From Tupaia tana (taxonomy: Eukaryota > Chordata > Mammalia > Scandentia > Tupaiidae): a DNA stretch of 64,000 nt. Position numbers and translations under genes: made by a program. Shown here one piece after another: positions 10,096 to 23,385 of the stretch (its first letter is position 1; every line of letters begins with the position of its first letter). The notes under the pieces were generated by a model. That model had not been told where the DNA came from. It ran no database searches and worked only from the letters and a program-made list of their open reading frames with translations. The DNA lies in the NCBI GenBank assembly GCA_026018925.1, contig JAKSZU010000130.1, positions 62,001-126,000 on the forward strand, in the 5' to 3' direction.

Positions 10096-13000
10096 AAAAA
10101 ACGCAAAAAGGAAAAATTACCAAAAAAAAAAAAGAGGAGACAGGACAAGAGAGAAACAGAGGACTCGGAGACACAGAGACAGGGATAGAAGGCCAGAGGG
10201 GCTCCCTACCACACTAGCTTTGCTTGCTGGAGGCTGAATTATGAGTAGAAAACCTTCATTTCTCCTGTGCCTGAAATATCTAGTTCCCAGTATCCATGTG
10301 GAATCTTCTCAGAGAATGGCTCAACTCTCCTGCCTGGAAAAAGGAGCAGAGGGGCTTATTAACAAAACAAAAGATGGAGCTGAGTGCCAGAGAGAAATTC
10401 TACCTTTAAAAAAATCGCAAAAAGGAAAAATTACCAAAAAAATAAAAACTGAGGAGACAGGAGCAGAGAGAGACAGAGACCTCAGAGACACAGAGACAGG
10501 GATAGAAGGCCAGAGGGGCTCCTTACCACACTAGCTTTGCTTGCTGGAGGCTGAATTATGAGTAGAAAATCTTCATTTCTCCTGTGCCTGAAAAATCTAG
10601 TTCCCAGTATCCATGTGGAATCTTCTCAGAGAATGGCTCAACTCTCCTGCCTGGGAGAAAGGAGCAGAAGGCCTTATTAACAAAACAAAAGATGGGGCTG
10701 AGAGCCAGAGAGAAATTCTACCTTTAAAAAAATCGCAAAAAGGAAAAATTACCAAAAAAATAAAATGAGGATTCAGGAGCAGAGAGAGACAGAGACCTTA
10801 CAGACACAGAGACAGGGATAGAAGCCAGAGGGACTCCATACCACACTAGCTTTGATTGCTGGAGGCTGAATTATGAGTAGAAAATCTTCATTTCTCCTGT
10901 GCCTGAAATATCTAGTTCCCAGTATCCATGTGGTATCTTCTCAGAGAATGGCTCAACTCTCCTGCTTGGGAGAAAGGAGCAGAAGGGCTTATTAACAAAA
11001 CAAAAGATGGAGCTGAGAGCCAGAGAGAAATTCTTCCTTTAAAAAATCGCAAAAAGGAAAAATTACCAAAAAAAATAATGAGGAGACAGGAGCAGAGAGA
11101 GACAAAGACCTCAGAGACAGAGAGACAGGGATAGAAGGTCAGAGGGGCTCCCTACCACACTAGCTTTGCTTGCTGCTGGCTGAATTATGAGTAGAAAATC
11201 TTCATTTCTCCTGTGCCTGAAATATCTAGTTCCCAGTATCCATGTGGCAACTTCTCAGAGAATGGCTCAACTCTCCTGCCTGGGAGAAAGGAGCAGAAGG
11301 GCTTATTAACAAAACAAAAGAGCTGAGAACCAGAGAGTAATTCAACCTTTAAAAAAATAGCAGAACGGAAAAATTACCAAAAAAAAAAGAAAATGAGGAG
11401 ACAGGAGCAGAGAGAGACATAGAACTCAGAGACACAGAGACAGTGATAGAAGGCCAGAGGGGCTCCCTACCACACTAGCTTTGCTTGCTGGAGGCTGAAT
11501 TATGAGTAGAGAATCTTCATTTATCCTGTGCCTGAAATATCTAGTTCCCAGTATCCATGTGGAATCTTCTCAGAGAATGGCTCAACTCTCCTGCCTGGGA
11601 GAAAGGAGCAGAAGGGCTTATTAACAAAACAAAAGATGGAGCTGAGAGCCAGAGAGAAATTCTACCATTAAAAAAATCGCAAAAAGGAAAAATTTTCAAA
11701 AAAAAATGAGGATTCAGGAGCAGAGAGATACAAAAACCTCAGAGACACAGAGACAAGGACAGAAGGACAGAGGGGCTCCCTTCCACACTAGCTTAGCTTG
11801 CTGGAGGCTGAATTATGAGTAGAAAAATCTTCATTTCTCGTGTGCCTGAAATATCTATTTCCCACTATCCATGTGGTATCTTCTCAGAGAATGGCTCAAC
11901 TCTCCTGCCTGGGAGAAAGGAGCAGAAGGGCTTATTAACAAAACAAAAGATGGAGCTGAGTGCCAGAGAGAAATTCCTCCTTTAAAAAAATCGCAAAAAG
12001 GAAAAATTACCAAAAAAATAAAATTAAGATTCAGGAGCAGAGAGAGACAGAGACCTCAGAGACAGAGAGACAGGGATAGAGGTCAGAGGGGTTCCCTACC
12101 ACACTAGCTTTGCTTGCTCCAGGCTGAATTATGAGTAGAAAATTTTCATTTATCCTGTGCCTGAAATACCTTTTTCCAAGTATCCATGTGGAATCTTCTC
12201 AGAGAATGGCTCAACTCTCCTGCCTGGGAGAAAGGAGCAGAAGGGCTTATTAACAAAACAAAAGATGGGGCTGAGAGCCAGAGAGAAATTCTACCTTTAA
12301 AAAAATCGCAAAAAGGAAAAATTACCAAAAAAATAAAAACTGAGGAGACAGGAGCAGAGAGAGACAGAGACCTCAGAGACACAGAGACAGGGATAGAAGG
12401 CCAGAGGGGCTCCTTACCACACTAGCTTTGCTTGCTGGAGGCTGAATTATGAGTAGAAAATCTTCATTTCTCCTGTGCCTGAAATATCTAGTTCCCAGTA
12501 TCCATGTGGAATCTTCTCAGAGAATGGCTCAACTCTCCTGCCTGGGAGAAAGGAGTAGAAGGGCTTATTAACAAAACAAAAGATGGAGCTGAGTGTCAGA
12601 GAGAAATTCTACCTTTAAAAAAATCGCAAAAAGGAAAAATAACCAAAAAAAAAATGAGGAGACAGGAGCAGAGAAAGACAGAGACCTCAGAGACACAGAG
12701 ACAGGGATAGAGCTCAGAGGGGCTCCCTACCACACTAGCTTTGCTTTCTGCATGCTGAATTATGAGTAGAAAATTTTCATTTATCCTGTGCCTAAAATAT
12801 CTACTTCCCAGTATCCATGTGGAAACTTTTCAGAGAATGGCACAACTCTCCTGCCTGGGAGAAAGGAGCAGAAGGGCTTATTAACAAAACAAAAGATGGA
12901 GCTGAGTGCCTGAGAGAAATTCTACCTTTAAAAAAACGCAAAAAGGAAAAATTACCAAAAAAAATAAAATGAGAATTCAGGAGCAGAGAGAGACAGAGAC

Positions 13001-13399
13001 ATCAGAGACACAGAGACAGGGATAGACGGCCAGAGGGCCTCCCTACAACATTAGCTTTGCTTGCTGGAGGCTGAATTATGAGAAGAAAATCTTCATTTCT
13101 CCTGTGCCTGAAATATCTAGTTCCCAGTATCCATGTGGAATCTTCTCAGAGAATGGCTCAAATCTCCAGCCTGGCAGAAAGGAGCAGAAGGGCTTATTAA
13201 CAAAACAAAAGATGGAGCTGAGAGCCAGAGAGAAATTCTACCTTAAAAAAAATCGCAAAAAGGAAAAATTACCAAAAAAGTAAAAATGAGGAGACAGGAG
13301 CAGAGAGAGACAGAGAACTCAGAGAAACAGAGACAGGGATAGAAGGCCAGAGGGGCTCCCTACCACACTAGCTTTGCTTGCTGGAGGCTGAATTATGAA

Positions 13400-15500
13400 T
13401 AGAAAATCTTCATTTCTCCTGTGCCTGAAATATCTAGTTCCCAGTATCCATGTGGAATCTTCTCAGAGAATGGCTCAACTCTCCTGCCTGGGAGAAAGGA
13501 GCAGAAGGGCTTATTAACAAAACAAAAGATGGAGCTGAGAGCCAGAGAGAAATTCTACCATTAAAAAAATCGCAAAAAGGAAAAATTTTCATAAAATATG
13601 AGAATTCAGGAGCAGAGAGATACAAAAACCTCAGAGACACAGAGACAAGTATAGAAGGACAGAGGGGCTCCCTACCACACTAGCTTTGCTTGCTGGAGGC
13701 TGAATTATGAGTAGAAAATCTTCATTTCTCGTGTGCCTGAAATATCTAGTTCCCACTATCCATGTGGTATCTTCTCAGAGAATGGCTTAACTCTCCTGCC
13801 TGGGAGAAAGGAGCAGAAGGGCTTATTAACAAAACAAAAGATGGAGCTGAGTGCCAGAGAGAAATCCCTCCTTTAAAAAAATCGCAAAAAGGAAAAATTA
13901 CCAAAAAAAAAAAATTAAGATTCAGGAACAGAGAGAGACAGAGACCTCAGAGACAGAGAGACAGGGAAAGAAGGTCAGAGGGGTTCCCTACCACACTAGC
14001 TTTGCTTGCTGCAGGCTGAATTTTGAGTAGAAAATTTTCATTTATCCTGTGCCTGAAATACCTTTTTCCAAGTATCCATGTGGAATCTTCTCAGAGAATG
14101 GCTCAACTCTCCTGCCTGGGAGAAAGGAGCAGAAGGGCTTATTAACAAAACAAAAGATGGAGCTGAGAGCCAGAGAGAAATTCTACCTTTTAAAAATCGC
14201 AAAAAGGAAAAATTACCAAAAAAATAAAAACTGATGAGACAGGAGCAGAGAGAGACAGAGACCTCAGAGACACAGAGACAGGGATAGAAAGCCAGAGGGG
14301 CTCATTACCACACTAGCTTTGCTTGCTGGAGGCTGAATTATGAGTAGAAAATCTTCATTTCTCCTGTGCCTGAAATATCTAGTTCCCAGTATCCATGTGG
14401 AATCTTCTCAGAGAATGGCTCAACTCTCCTGCCTGGGAGAAAGGAGCAGAATGGCTTATTAACAAAACAAAACATGGGTCTGAGAGCCAGAGAGAAATTC
14501 TACCTTTAAAAAAATCGCAAAAAGGAAAAATTACCAAAAAAATAAAAATGAGGAGACAGGAGCAGAGAGAGACAGAGACCTCAGAGACACAGAGACAGGG
14601 ATAGAAGGCCAGAGGGACTCCCTACCACAATAGCTTTGCTTGCTGGAGGCTGAATTATGAGTAGAAAATCTTCATTTCTCCTGTGCCTGAAATATCTAGT
14701 TCCCAGTATCCATGTGGAATCTTCTCAGAGAATGGTTCAACTCTCCTGCCTGGAAGAAAGGAGCAGAAGGGCTTATTAACAAAACAAAAGAGCTGAGAAC
14801 CAGAGAGTAATTAAACCTTTAAAAAAATCGCAGAAAGGAAAAATTACCAAAAAAAAGAAAATGAGGAGACAGGAGAAGAGAGAGACAAAGAACTCAGAGA
14901 CACAGAGACAGTGATAGAAGGCCAGAGGGGCTCCCTACCACACTAGCTTTGCTTGCTGCAGGCTGAATTATGAGTAGAAAATTTTCATTTATCCTGTGCC
15001 TGAAATATCTAGTTCCCAGTATCCATGTGGAATCTTCTCAGAGAATGGCTCAACTCTCTTGCCTGGAAGAAAAGAGCAGAAGGGCTTATTAACAAAACAA
15101 AAGAGCTGAGAGCCAGAGAAAAATTCTACATTTAAAAAAATCGCAAAAATGAAAAATTACCAAAAAAAAAAAAAAGGAGGAGCCAGGAGCAGAGAGAGAC
15201 AGAGACCTGAGAGACACAGAGACAGGGATAGAAGGCCAGAGGGGCTCCCAACCACACTAGCTTTGCTTGCTGGAGGCTGAATTATGAGTAGAAAATCTTC
15301 ATTTCTCCTGTGCCTGAAATATCTCGTTCCCAGTATCCATGTGGAATCTTCTCAGAGAATGGCTCAACTCTCCTTCCTGGGAAAAAGGAGCAGAAGGGCT
15401 TATTAACAAAACAAAAGATGGAGCTGAGAGCCAGAGAGAAATTCTACCTTTAGAAAAATTGCAAAAAGGAAAAATTTCCAAAAAAAAAAAAAGTAGTAGA
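13400..15500 (+). repeat. Class B segment, copy 1 of 3
   Basis: Paired landmarks at 13434, 13762, 14049, 14395 and 15339 reappear exactly 7889 bp later at 21323, 21651, 21938, 22284 and 23228. Landmarks include CATAAAATATGAG-type A-blocks, GTGTGCCTG with CCCACTATCC, and the CCTTTTTCCAAGTATCC unit. Edges are approximate. Confidence 0.78.
14340..14656 (+). repeat. Representative class B monomer (317 bp)
   Basis: Class B differs from class A at linked positions: AAAATCTTCATTTC, CTGCCTGGGAGAAAGGAGC, AAAATCGCAAAAAGG, AATAAAAATGAGG after the second A-run, and GGAGCAGAGAGAGACAGAG. The unit is a few bases longer than class A. Several class B units replace GAGGAGACAGGAG with GAGGATTCAGGAG, and some have CATTTATCC in place of CATTTCTCC. 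These combinations define further subtypes that recur in fixed order inside the higher-order repeats. Confidence 0.88.
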
Positions 15501-15921
15501 CAGGAGCAGAGTGAGACAGAGACCTCAGAGACACAGAGACAGGGATAGAAGGCCAGAGGTGCTCCCTACCACACTCGCTTTGGTTGCTGGAGGCTGAATT
15601 ATGAGTAGAAAATCTTCATTTCTCCTGTGCCTGAAATATCTAGTTCCCAGTATCCATGTGGAATCTTCTCAGAGAATGTCTCAGCTCTCCTGCCTCGGAG
15701 AAAGGAGCAGAAGGGCTTATTAACAAAAAAAAAAAAACATGGAGCTGAGAGCCAGAGTGAAATTCTACCTTTAAAAAAATTGCAAAAAGGAAAAATTAAC
15801 AAAAAAATAAAAATGAGGATTCAGGACCAGAGAGAGACAGAAACCTCAGAGACACAGAGACAGGGATAGAAGGCCAGAGGGGCTCCCTACCAAACTAGCT
15901 TTGTTTGCTGGAGGCTGAATT

Positions 15922-17497
15922 ATGTGTAGAAAATCTTCATTTCTCCTGTGCCTGAAATATCTAGTTCCCAGTATCCATGTGGAATCTTGTCAGAGAATGG
16001 CTCAACTCTCCTGCCTGGGAGAAAGGAGCAGAAGGGCTTATTAACAAAACAAAAGATGGAGCTGAGAGCCAGAGAGAAATTCTACCTTTAGAAAAATTGC
16101 AAAAAGGAAAAATTTCCAAAAAAAAAAAGGACGAGACAGGAGCAGAGAGAGACAGAGACCTCAGAGACACAGAGACAAGGATAGAAGGCCAGAGAGGCTC
16201 CCTACCACACTACCTTTGCTTGCTGGAGGCTGAATTATGAGTAGCAAATCTTCATTTCTCCTGTGCCTGAAATATCTAGTTCCCAGTATCCACGTGGCAA
16301 CTTCTCAGAGAATGGCTCAACTCTCCTGCCTGGGAGAAAGGAGCAGAAGGGCTTATTAACAAAACAAAAGAGCTGAGAACCAGAGAGTAATTCAACCTTT
16401 AAAAAAATAGCAGAAGGAAAAATTACCAAAAAAAAAAAAGAAAATGAGGAGACAGGAGCAGAGAGAGACATAGAACTCAGAGACACAGAGACAGTGATAG
16501 AAGACCAGAGGGGCTCCCTACCACACTAGCTTTGCTTGCTGGAGGCTGAATTATGAGTAGAAATCTTCATTTCTCCTGTGCCTGAAATATCTAGTTCCCA
16601 GTATCCATGTGGAATCTTCTCAGAGAATGGCTCAACTCTCCTGCCTGGGAGAAAGGAGCAGAAGGGCTTATTAACAAAACAAAAGAGCTGAGAACCAGAG
16701 AGTAATTAAACATTTAAAAAAATCGCAGAAAGGAAAAATTACCAAAAAAAAGAAAATGAGGAGACAGGAGAAGAGAGAGACAAAGAACTCAGAGACACAG
16801 AGACAGTGATAGAAGGCCAGAGGGGCTCCCTACCACACTAGCTTTGCTTGCTGCAGGCTGAATTATGAGTAGAAAATTTTTATTTATCCTGTGCCTGAAA
16901 TATCTAGTTCCCAGTATCCATGTGGAATCTTCTCAGAGAATGGCTCAACTCTCTTGCCTGGAAGAAAAGGGCAGAAGGGCTTATTAACAAAACAAAAGAA
17001 CTGAGAGCCAGAGAAAAATTCTACATTTAAAAAAATCGCAAAAATGAAAAATTACCAAAAAAAAAAAAAAGTAGTAGACAGGAGCAGAGTGAGACAGAGA
17101 CCTCAGAAAAACAGAGACAGGGATAGAAGGCCAGAGGGGCTCCCTACCACACTCGCTGTGGTTGCTGGAGGCTGAATTATGAGTAGAAAATCTTCATTTC
17201 TCCTGTGCCTGAAATATCTAGTTCCCAGTATCCATGTGGAATCTTCTCAGAGAATGTCTCAACTCTCCTGCCTGGGAGAAAGGAGCAGAAGAGCTTATTA
17301 ACAAAAAAAAAAATATGGAGCTGAGAGCCAGAGTGAAATTCTACCTTTAAAAAAATTGCAAAAAGGAAAAATTAACAAAAAAATAAAAATGAGGATTCAG
17401 GACCAGAGAGAGACAGAAACCTCAGAGACACAGAGACAGGGATAGAAGGCCAGAGGGGCTCCCTACCAAACTAGCTTTGCTTGCTGGAGGCTGAATT
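15922..17497 (+). repeat. 5-mer higher-order repeat, unit 1 (1576 bp)
   Basis: Five distinct class B subtypes in order, starting at 15922, 16237, 16553, 16865 and 17179. Subtype 1 has ATGTGTAG and TTTAGAAAAATTGC. Subtypes 2 and 3 have the 4-bp deletion. Subtype 4 has GGAAGAAAAG, TTCTACATTT and GTAGTAGACAGG. Subtype 5 has GAATGTCTCAACTC and AATATGGAGC. The same order follows in the next unit. Confidence 0.88.
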
Positions 17498-19070
17498 ATG
17501 TGTAGAAAATCTTCATTTCTCCTATGCCTGAAATATCTAGTTCCCAGTATCCATGTGGAATCTTCTCAGAGAATGGCTCAACTCTCCTGCCTGGGAGAAA
17601 GGAGCAGAAGGCTTATTAACAAAACAAAAGATGGAGCTGAGAGCCAGAGAGAAATTCTACCTTTAGAAAAATTGCAAAAAGGAAAAATTTCCAAAAAAAA
17701 AAGGACGAGACAGGAGCAGAGAGAGACAGAGACCTCAGAGACACAGAGACAAGGATAGAAGGCCAGAGAGGCTCCCTACCACACTACCTTTGCTTGCTGG
17801 AGGCTGAATTATGAGTAGCAAATCTTCATTTCTCCTGTGCCTGAAATATCTAGTTCCCAGTATCCATGTGGCAACTTCTCAGAGAATGGCTCAACTCTCC
17901 TGCCTGGGAGAAAGGAACAGAAGGGCTTATTAACAAAACAAAAGAGCTGAGAACCAGAGAGTAATTCAACCTTTAAAAAAATAGCAGAAAGGAAAAATTA
18001 CCAAAAAAAAAAAGAAAATGAGGAGACAGGAGCAGAGAGAGACATAGAACTCAGAGACACAGAGACAGTGATAGAAGACCAGAGGGGCTCCCTACCACAC
18101 TAGCTTTGCTTGCTGGAGGCTGAATTATGAGTAGAAAATCTTCATTTATCCTGTGCCTGAAATATCTAGTTCCCAGTATCCATGTGGAATCTTCTCAGAG
18201 AATGGCTCAACTCTCCTACCTGGGAGAAAGGAGCAGAAGGGCTTATTAACAAAACAAAAGAGCTGAGAACCAGAGAGTAATTAAACATTTAAAAAAATCG
18301 CAGAAAGGAAAAATTACCAAAAAAAAGAAAATGAGGAGACAGGTGAAGAGAGAGACAAAGAACTCAGAGACACAGAGACAGTGATAGAAGGCCAGAGGGG
18401 CTCCCTACCACATTAGCTTTGCTTGCTGCAGGCTGAATTATGAGTAGAAAATTTTCATTTATCCTGTGCCTGAAATATCTAGTTCCCAGTATCCATGTGG
18501 AATCTTCTCAGAGAATGGCTCAACTCTCTTGCCTGGAAGAAAAGAGCAGAAGGGCTTATTAACAAAACAAAAGAGCTGAGAGCCAGAGAAAAATTCTACA
18601 TTTAAAAAAATCGCAAAAATGAAAAATTACCAAAAAAAAAAAAGTAGTAGACAGGAGCAGAGTGAGACAGAGACCTCAGAGACACAGAGACAGGGATAGA
18701 AGGCCAGAGGGGCTCCCTACCACACTCGCTTTGGTTGCTGGACGCTGAATTATGAGTAGAAAATCTTCATTTCTCCTGTGCCTGAAATATCTAGTTCCCA
18801 GTATCCATGTGGAATCTTCTCAGAGAATGTCTCAACTCTCCTGCCTGGGAGAAAGGAGCAGAAGAGCTTATTAACAAAAAAAAAAATATGGAGCTGAGAG
18901 CCAGAGTGAAATTCTACCTTTAAAAAAATTGCAAAAAGGAAAAATTAACAAAAAAATAAAAATGAGGATTCAGGACCAGAGAGAGACAGAAACCTCAGAG
19001 ACACAGAGACAGGGATAGAAGGCCAGAGGGGCTCCCTACCAAACTAGCTTTGCTTGCTGGAGGCTGAATT
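17498..19070 (+). repeat. 5-mer higher-order repeat, unit 2 (1573 bp)
   Basis: The same five subtypes in the same order as unit 1. The first monomer carries a one-base loss (GCAGAAGGCTTATT for GCAGAAGGGCTTATT) that it shares with unit 3 but not with unit 1. Units 2 and 3 are therefore closest relatives. Confidence 0.88.
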
Positions 19071-20334
19071 ATGTGTAGAAAATCTTCATTTCTCCTGTGC
19101 CTGAAATATCTAGTTCCCAGTATCCATGTGGAATCTTCTCAGAGAATGGCTCAACTCTCCTGCCTGGGAGAAAGGAGCAGAAGGCTTATTAACAAAACAA
19201 AAGATGGAGCTGAGAGCCAGAGAGAAATTCTACCTTTAGAAAAATTGCAAAAAGGAAAAATTTCCAAAAAAAAAAGGACGAGACAGGAGCAGAGAGAGAC
19301 AGAGACCTCAGAGACACAGAGACAAGGATAGAAGGCCAGAGAGGCTCCCTACCACACTACCTTTGCTTGCTGGAGGCTGAATTATGAGTAGCAAATCTTC
19401 ATTTCTCCTGTGCCTGAAATATCTAGTTCCCAGTATCCATGTGGCAACTTCTCAGAGAATGGCTCAACTCTCCTGCCTGGGAGAAAGGAGCAGAAGGGCT
19501 TATTAACAAAACAAAAGAGCTGAGAACCAGAGAGTAATTCAACCTTTAAAAAAATGGCAGAAAGGAAAAATTACCAAAAAAAAAAAAGAAAATGAGGAGA
19601 CAGGAGCAGAGAGAGACATAGAACTCAGAGACACAGAGACAGTGATAGAAGACCAGAGGGGCTCCCTACCACACTAGCTTTGCTTGCTGGAGGCTGAATT
19701 ATGAGTAGAAAATCTTCATTTATCCTGTGCCTGAAATATCTAGTTCCCAGTATCCATGTGGAATCATCTCAGAGAATGGCTCAACTCTCTTGCCTGGAAG
19801 AAAAGAGCATAAGGGCTTATTAACAAAACAAAAGAGCTGAGAGCCAGAGAAAAATTCTACATTTAAAAAAATCGCAAAAATGAAAAATTACCAAAAAAAA
19901 AAAAAGTAGTAGACAGGAGCAGAGTGAGACAGAGACCTCAGAGACAAAGAGACAGGGATAGAAGGCCAGAGGGGCTCCCTACCACACTCGCTTTGGTTGC
20001 TGGACGCTGAATTATGAGTAGAAAATCTTCATTTCTCCTGTGCCTGAAATATCTAGTTCCCAGTATCCATGTGGAATCTTCTCAGAGAATGTCTCAACTC
20101 TCCTGCCTGGGAGAAAGGAGCAGAAGGGCTTATTAACAAAAAAAAAAAAATATGGAGCTGAGAGCCAGAGTGAAATTCTACCTTTAAAAAAATTGCAAAA
20201 AGGAAAAATTAACAAAAAAATAAAAATGAGGATTCAGGACCAGAGAGAGACAGAAACCTCAGAGACACAGAGACAGGGATAGAAGGCCAGAGGGGCTCCC
20301 TACCAAACTAGCTTTGCTTGCTGGAGGCTGAATT
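19071..20334 (+). repeat. 5-mer higher-order repeat, unit 3, collapsed to four monomers (1264 bp)
   Basis: Monomers start at 19071, 19384, 19701 and 20014. The one at 19701 begins like subtype 3 (TCTTCATTTATCC, as at 18127) and ends like subtype 4 (CTCTTGCCTGGAAGAAAAG, TTCTACATTT, GTAGTAGACAGG). It is a fusion, so the unit is one monomer short. A fourth subtype-1 monomer follows at 20335 and a subtype-2 monomer at 20650, after which the series decays. Confidence 0.86.
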
Positions 20335-21289
20335 ATGTGTAGAAAATCTTCATTTCTCCTGTGCCTGAAATATCTAGTTCCCAGTATCCATGTGGAATCT
20401 TCTCAGAGAATGGCTCAACTCTCCTGCCTGGGAGAAAGGAGCAGAAGGGCTTATTAACAAAAGAAAAGATGGAGCTGAGAGCCAGAGAGAAATTCTACCT
20501 TTAGAAAAATTGCAAAAAGGAAAAATTTCCAAAAAAAAAAAGGACGAGACAGGAGCAGAGAGAGACAGAGACCTCAGAGACACAGAGACAAGGATAGAAG
20601 GCCAGAGAGGCTCCCTACCACACTACCTTTGCTTGCTGGAGGCTGAATTATGAGTAGAAAATCTTCATTTCTCCTGTGCCTGAAATATCTAGTTCCCAGT
20701 ATCCATGTGGCAACTTCTCAGAGAATGGCTCAACTCTCCTGCCTGGGAGAAAGGAGCAGAAGGGCTTATTAACAAAACAAAAGAGCTGAGAACCAGAGAG
20801 TAATTCAACCTTTAAAAAAATAGCAGAAAGGAAAAATTACCAAAAAAAAAAAAGAAAATGAGGAGACAGGAGCAGAGAGAGACATAGAACTCAGAGACAC
20901 AGAGACAGTGATAGAAGGCCAGAGGGGCTCCCTACCACACTAGCTTTGCTTGCTGGAGGCTGAATTATGAGTAGAAAATCTTCATTTATCCTGTGCCTGA
21001 AATATCTAGTTCCCAGTATCCATGTGGAATCTTCTCAGAGAATGGCTCAACTCTCCTGCCTGGGAGAAAGGAGCAGAAGGGCTTATTAACAAAAAAAAAG
21101 ATGGAGCTGAGAGCCAGAGTGAAATTCTACCTTTAAAAAAATTGCAAAAAGGAAAAATTACCAAAAAAATAAAAATGGGGATTCAGGACCAGAGAGAGAC
21201 AGAGACGTCAGAGACGCAGAGAAAGGGATAGAAGGCCAGAGGGGCTCCCTACCACACTATGTTTGCTTGCTGGAGGCTGAATTATGAAT

Positions 21290-23385
21290 AGAAAATCTTC
21301 ATTTCTCCTGTGCCTGAAATATCTAGTTCCCAGTATCCATGTGGATTCTTCTCAGAGAATGGCTCAATTCTCCTGCCTGGGAGAAAGGAGCAGAAGGGCT
21401 TATTAACAAAACAAAAGATGGAGCTGTGAGCCAGAGACAAATTTTACCATTAAAAAAATCGCAAAAAGGAAAAATTTTCATAAAAAATGAGGATTCAGGA
21501 GCAGAAAGATACAAAAACCTCAGAGACACAGAGACAAGTATAGAAGGACAGAGGGGCTCCCTACCACACTAGCTTTGCTTGCTGGAGGCTGAATTATGAG
21601 TAGAAAATCTTCATTTCTCGTTTGCCTGAAATATCTAGTTCCCACTATCCATGTGGTATCTTCTCAGAGAATGGCTCAACTCTCCTGCTTGGGAGAAAGG
21701 AGCAGAAGGGCTTATTAACAAAACAAAAGATGGAGCTGAGTGCCAGAGAGAAATTCCTCCTTTAAAAAAATCGCAAAATGGAAAAATTACCAAAAAAAAA
21801 AAATTAAGATACAGGAGCAGAGAGAGACAGAGACCTCAGAGACAGAGAGACAGGGATAGAAGGTCAGAGGGGTTCCCTACCACACTAGCTTTCCTTGCTG
21901 CAGGCTGAATTTTGAGTAGCAAATTTTCATTTATCCTGTGCCCAAAATACCTTTTTCCAAGTATCCATGTGGAATCTTCTCAGAGAATGGCTCAACTCTC
22001 CTGCCTGGGAGAAAGGAGCAGAAGGGCTTATTAACAAAACAAAAGATGGAGCTGAGAGCCAGAGAGAAATTCTACCTTTTAAAAATCGCAAAAAGGAAAA
22101 ATTACCAAAAAAATAAAAACTGAGGAGACAGGAGCAGAGAGAGACAGAGACCTCAGAGACACAGAGACAGGGATAGAAAGCCAGAGGGGCTCCTTACCAC
22201 ACTAGCTTTGCTTGCTGGAGACTGAATTATGAGTAGAAAATCTTCATTTCTCCTGTGCCTGAAATATCTAGTTATCAGTATCCATGTGGAATCTTCTCAG
22301 AGAATGGCTCAACTCTCCTGCCAGGGAGAAAGGAGCAGAAGGGCTTATTAACAAAACAAAACATGGGGCTGAGAGCCAGAGAGAAATTCTACCTTTAAAA
22401 AAATCGCAAAAAAAGAAAAATTACCAAAAAAATAAAAATGAGGAGACAGGAGCAGAGAGAGACAGAGACCTCAGAGACACAGAGACAGGGATAGAAGGCC
22501 AGAGGGGCTCCCTACCACACTAGCTTTGCTTGCTGGAGGCTGAATTATGAGTAGAAAATCTTCATTTCTCCTGTGCCTGAAATATCTAGTTCCCAGTATC
22601 CATGTGGAAACTTCTCAGAGAATGGTTCAACTCTCCTGCCTGGAAGAAAGGAGCAGAAGGGCTTTTTAACAAAACAAAAGAGCTGAGAACCCGAGATTAA
22701 TTAAACCTTTAAAAAAATCGCAGAAAGGAAAAATTACCAAAAACAAGAAAATGAGGAGACAGGAGAAGAGAGAGACAAAGAACTCAGAGACACAGAGACA
22801 GTGATAGAAGGCCAGAGGGGCTCCCTACCACACTAGCATTGCTTGCTGCAGGCTGAATTATGAGTAGAAAATTTTCATTTATCCTGTGCCTGAAATATCT
22901 AGTTCCCAGTATCCATGTGGAATCTTCTCAGAGAATGGCTCAACTCTCCTGCCTGGAAGAAAAGAGCAGAAGGGCTTATTAACAAAACAAAAGAGCTGTG
23001 AGCAAGAGAAAAATTCTACATTTAAAAAAATCGCAAAAATGAAAAATTACCAAAAAAAAAAAAAGGAGGAGACAGGAGCAGAGAGAGACAGAGACCTGAG
23101 AGACACAGAGACAGGGATAGAAGGCCAGAGGGGCTCCCAACCACACTAGCTTTGCTTGCTGGAGGCTGAATTATGAGTAGAAAATCTTCATTTCTCCTGT
23201 GCCTGAAATATCTAGTTCCCAGTATCCATGTGGAATCTTCTCAGAGAATGGCTCAACTCTCCTTCCTGGGAAAAAGGAGCAGAAGGGCTTATTAACAAAA
23301 CAAAAGATGGAGCTGAGAGCCAGAGAGCAATTCTACCTTTAGAAAAATTGAAAAAAGGAAAAATTTCCAAAAAAAAAAGACGAGA
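21290..23385 (+). repeat. Class B segment, copy 2 of 3
   Basis: Matches 13400-15500 at +7889 bp and is matched again at +3784 to +3786 bp by 25073-27170 (21651/25435, 21938/25722, 22284/26068, 23228/27014). The constant offsets show no net indel over most of its length. Confidence 0.8.

Larger units (their letters stand above)
7226..10415 (+). repeat. Class A block 2 with SINE
   Basis: Monomers start near 7452, 7763, 8078, 8388, 8699, 9012, 9324, 9635 (with SINE) and 10241. The order and private variants match block 1 (for example CTGCATGGAAAAAGG, TTTAGAGTAG, GGTGAATTATGAGTACAAAA), but two monomers present in block 1 are missing here. The A-to-B switch inside the unit at 10241 repeats the one at 3990. 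Confidence 0.83.
7443..13460 (+). repeat. Large higher-order repeat, copy 2 (two monomers shorter)
   Basis: Partner of 569-7210. The monomer at 8699 is followed directly by the counterpart of 2764, so the counterparts of the units at 2135 and 2447 are absent, a difference of about 630 bp. The right edge is at about 13460, where copy 1 turns to class A (CTTAACTCTCCTGCCTGAAA) and copy 2 stays class B. Differences seen include 1657 (GAGCGAGAG) versus GAGCCAGAG, and 5247 (CTGCAGG) versus CTGGAGG in copy 2. Confidence 0.84.
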
